DNA from: Nautilus pompilius
Lineage: Eukaryota > Mollusca > Cephalopoda > Nautilida > Nautilidae
Assembly (NCBI GenBank): GCA_018389105.1
Contig: JACATO010000684.1
Span: forward strand, 1 to 64,000
Length of the DNA stretch: 64,000 nt
Reading direction: 5' to 3'
Shown here: in pieces, positions 63,001-64,000 of the stretch
Layout: every line of letters begins with the position of its first letter
How positions within the stretch are numbered: position 1 is the stretch's first letter
The notes under the pieces: model-generated
The model's input: only the letters and a program-made list of their open reading frames with translations
Databases searched by the model: none
Told to the model about the DNA's origin: nothing
Translations under genes and position numbers: made by a program

Positions 63001-63970
63001 ACTAGTATGAGCTGCCCAAAAACTTTGTTTCCACATCTTCTGTCAGGACAGTTCAATCCTACTAAATCACCTTCTGAAAGAAAGCCAGTCTAACCAAGGT
63101 GATTAAAATCATTTAATGTTAGCTTTTTTAGAGAAGAAACAAACAGAATGTTGGCATTTTGAGGCAAATCTATGTCATGTAAACCAACCTTGTCTTAAGT
63201 ACAGTGGTGGCACAACTGTTGTTGCTTTACATTTTTAAACCAGACGTAACCTTAACATATTCTAACCGCCACATTATGGTCGCATGTGAAGTTGCATCTA
63301 CAAGGTGATGAGGCAGGCAGAAAAGATTTTGGTGGTTATCTCCATGTTTAATAGGATGCTGGTTTTCAGCCTTAATGTGTAATCTCTCTGCCACCCCATT
63401 TGTTGTCTCATTTTGCTTTAATGGCACTTTTAACTTATTTCAGGAGACTAACGGCCTTGTTGATGAAAACTGGCCAGCTCTGTCCGAAGTCACGGATGTA
63501 AGTGTGGTTTTTCTTTTAAATACATTTTTTGTTCTAGTTAGAACCTGTAGTCCAATTAAAGGAGGATTTTTTAATAAATATATCTTCATTAACGTTCACA
63601 CACGTACCTGGCATGGTATCTGCCCACTTCTCTAGTTCTTCTGTTCTCTATCTACGTTCTGTTTATTGGACATAGTAACAGATTAGATTATTCCCAGCAG
63701 AGCTACCTACTTGCTCAGGTCGGAGTTTCGTCTAATCAGCATCAGCAGTTTAATTTTATTTTATTTAGAAAATATTTTAAGCTCCCTTTCTCAGCAACTT
63801 GATTTATGTTATTCAGGTTGCCAAGAAGGTCACAAGAGCTCAAAACCAACAGAACCAGTCACTAGTCACTCCAAATGGCAATAACGACTCAGGGGGGGAT
63901 GACTCCTCAAAAGAAAATAAAGAAAATGGTGCCAATGGTGATGACAGTCATAAGGGTGCCAAACGAAAAG
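32351..63970 (+). CDS. LARP1: La-related protein 1 (LARP1), N-terminal part, four exons
   Basis: LARP1 binds the 5' ends of TOP mRNAs and poly(A)-bound mRNAs and links mTORC1 to translation. Exons 32351-32693, 54872-54939, 63444-63497 and 63817-63970 join in phase to 206 codons plus one base. The start follows an in-frame stop and has A at -3 and G at +4. Recognition rests on 'APLPKTNPWNKGK' (about residues 94-106; compare vertebrate LARP1 'PKVNPWTKN') and 'DENWPALSEV' (compare 'INWPTPGEI'), followed by a Lys/Asp/Glu/Asn-rich low-complexity stretch, in the same order as in LARP1. The La motif and the DM15 repeats would lie beyond 64000, so the call depends on the N-terminal arrangement. Repeat-coded tracts are a six-Thr run and a five-Ala run. 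It lies head-to-tail after the avidin gene with no evident functional link. Confidence 0.75.
32745..33151. repeat. GT/GA microsatellites at start of LARP1 intron 1
   Basis: (GT)n then (GA)n at about 32737-32775 directly after the exon, and a (GT)n run at 33131-33151. The sequence between holds nothing recognised. Confidence 0.85.
33152..40880. other. LARP1 intron 1, unassigned part
   Basis: 7.7 kb of AT-rich intron. No family match in either strand; frames longer than 80 codons (33587-33865 minus, 34327-34599 plus, 39028-39363 plus) show no known motif. A conserved alternative first exon could be hidden here but I cannot see one. Confidence 0.5.
40880..42110 (+). mobile_element. Jerky/Tigger transposase relic
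   Basis: In order on the plus strand: 'ITLEVKMKVLRRLEAGE' at about 40898-40950 (the helix-turn-helix start, usually 'ITLExKLxIIxxxExGE'), a 'FEASHEWFKT' block at about 41200 (CENP-B-type 'FKASxGWFxRF'), and 'LPPNTTSILQPMDQGAI' at about 41650-41702, the signature around the last part of the DDE domain. Stops separate the blocks, so this is an inactive copy of nearly the full length, inside LARP1 intron 1. Confidence 0.8.
42272..44195 (+). mobile_element. hAT (ZBED-type) element, longer copy B
   Basis: Plus-strand relic with catalytic-start-like 'DSYSWPLLVTLQY' at about 42285 (family 'ATESYLTVTAHYI') and the C-terminal dimerisation block 'DSEWLFSACGDI' at about 43780-43820 (family 'SERLFSxAGDI'). 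It retains 675 bp missing from the inverted copy at 11874-13060. The right end CCTAATAATCAGC mirrors the left end of copy A. Many stops; inactive. In LARP1 intron 1. Confidence 0.85.
44200..47160. other. LARP1 intron 1, unassigned part
   Basis: No recognised gene or transposon. It contains a clean (GT)n microsatellite at 46349-46374. A 119-residue minus-strand frame at 45342-45701 matches no family I know. Confidence 0.5.
46349..46374. repeat. GT microsatellite
   Basis: Thirteen uninterrupted GT units in LARP1 intron 1. Confidence 0.95.
47340..48260 (+). mobile_element. Second jerky/Tigger transposase relic
   Basis: 'EERDFLWFQQKLAQGVQVS' at about 47407-47463 matches the CENP-B-type domain ('LxxWFxQxRxxGxPVS'), followed by 'SDSWLALLQQWHDNI' ('SxGWLxxFxxRHxI') at about 47540. 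'FVQPVDQGVAKQL' at about 48002-48040 matches the 'IQPMDQGVI' signature near the end of the DDE domain. Frameshifts and stops throughout. It differs clearly from the copy at 40880-42110, so it is a separate, older insertion. Confidence 0.65.
48400..54871. other. LARP1 intron 1, 3' part
   Basis: No gene recognised. A 132-residue minus-strand frame (49280-49678) and a plus-strand frame at 51172-51375 have no known motif. Short TA runs occur at about 52290-52306 and 52410-52420. Confidence 0.5.
54872..54939 (+). CDS. LARP1: LARP1 exon 2
   Basis: Acceptor is a long T-rich tract ending AAATAG; donor AAAG|GTGGGT. Phase 1 in (G+CT gives Ala), phase 0 out. It encodes 'EASEKMRANTDLNKT', then five Ala from a (GCA)n microsatellite and 'EK'. 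No conserved motif of its own; support is the phase fit, splice sites and absence of stops. Confidence 0.6.
54940..56985. other. LARP1 intron 2, first part
   Basis: No coding exon or transposon recognised. A TA run lies at about 55150-55164. Confidence 0.5.
56989..57183. repeat. Composite CA satellite with a 20-nt spacer unit
   Basis: CTTCCACCAGATACAGCA occurs five times, starting at 56995, 57055, 57091, 57129 and 57159, each followed by a (CA)n run of variable length. The whole is a minisatellite built on a microsatellite. Open frames of up to 135 codons crossing it are low-complexity artefacts. Confidence 0.95.
57570..58420 (-). mobile_element. Tc1/mariner transposase relic
   Basis: The reverse strand at 58085-58366 has 'CFSADGSLRVWKEP' (Tc1 'xxSDGRxxVWRxPGE') near its start and 'LTILELHQVVTEKWNAL' (Tc1 'LTxxELxxALxEEWNAI') at its end. 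The middle, about 70 residues including most of the catalytic block, is missing, so the copy is internally deleted. GGTGACCAAAATAATTGC at about 57579 resembles a Tc1 terminal repeat. In LARP1 intron 2. Confidence 0.65.
58421..63443. other. LARP1 intron 2, remaining part
   Basis: No gene recognised. Minus-strand frames at 59987-60337 (116 codons) and 60656-60928 (90 codons) show no known motif. A G-homopolymer of about eleven lies near 62392-62402. Confidence 0.5.
63444..63497 (+). CDS. LARP1: LARP1 exon 3
   Basis: 54 nt, phase 0 at both ends. Acceptor AACTTATTTCAG and donor GAT|GTAAGT are both strong. It encodes 'ETNGLVDENWPALSEVTD'; the 'NWPxxxE' core matches the LARP1 segment that precedes the lysine-rich linker to the La motif. 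Confidence 0.75.
63817..63970 (+). CDS. LARP1: LARP1 exon 4
   Basis: Acceptor TTATGTTATTCAG, donor AAAG|GTAAAA; phase 0 in, 1 out. 51 codons starting 'VAKKVTRAQNQQNQS', then an Asp/Glu/Asn/Lys-rich low-complexity stretch ending 'KGAKRK'. This corresponds to the acidic and lysine-rich region before the La motif. The gene continues outside the window. Confidence 0.75.
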
Positions 63971-64000
63971 GTAAAAACCTAAAAAATTCTTGTATGGTGG

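Overview
The window is animal (metazoan) nuclear DNA. The coding sequence is split into short exons with GT-AG introns, the background is AT-rich and full of microsatellites, and the introns hold decayed DNA transposons of the hAT, Tigger/jerky and Tc1/mariner types. I saw no bacterial-type operons, rRNA, tRNA or CRISPR. The two genes I recognise, an avidin and the N-terminal part of LARP1, suggest an invertebrate; I cannot name the species from sequence alone.

Region 1 (1 to about 6.1 kb) is intergenic. It holds a minus-strand hAT (DUF4371-type) transposase relic at about 1.0-2.35 kb, a perfect 11-nt inverted repeat, a perfect CRE palindrome, a cluster of nuclear-receptor half-sites, and a six-unit minisatellite at 4.77-5.25 kb whose units carry CAGGTG and TGACGT motifs.

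Region 2 (6.16-25.7 kb, plus strand) is the main discovery. Nine exons can be chained with matching splice phases into a 363-residue open reading frame. It encodes a candidate signal peptide, a complete avidin (biotin-binding) domain, a short linker, a second complete avidin domain and a 50-residue tail. Both domains keep most of the biotin-contact residues and the conserved disulfide cysteines. They differ at telling positions: domain 1 has the streptavidin-like Asp and Trp, domain 2 the avidin-like Asn and Phe. None of the exons carries a long ORF, so ORF-based scanning would miss the gene. Its introns hold a Tigger-like element with terminal repeats, three hAT relics and a Tc1 relic.

Region 3 (25.7-31.7 kb) is intergenic, with a Tc1/mariner MITE and a minus-strand hAT relic.

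Region 4 (31.75 kb to the end) is a GC-rich promoter island with a palindromic E-box and a perfect NRF-1 site, followed by the first four coding exons of a LARP1-type La-related protein (206 codons; the gene continues past the window). Its first intron is about 22 kb and holds two jerky/Tigger relics and a hAT copy. That hAT copy is a near-identical inverted partner of one in the avidin gene, about 29 kb away. Intron 2 holds a CA-rich composite satellite and a minus-strand Tc1 relic. I see no functional link between the two genes beyond head-to-tail neighbourhood.
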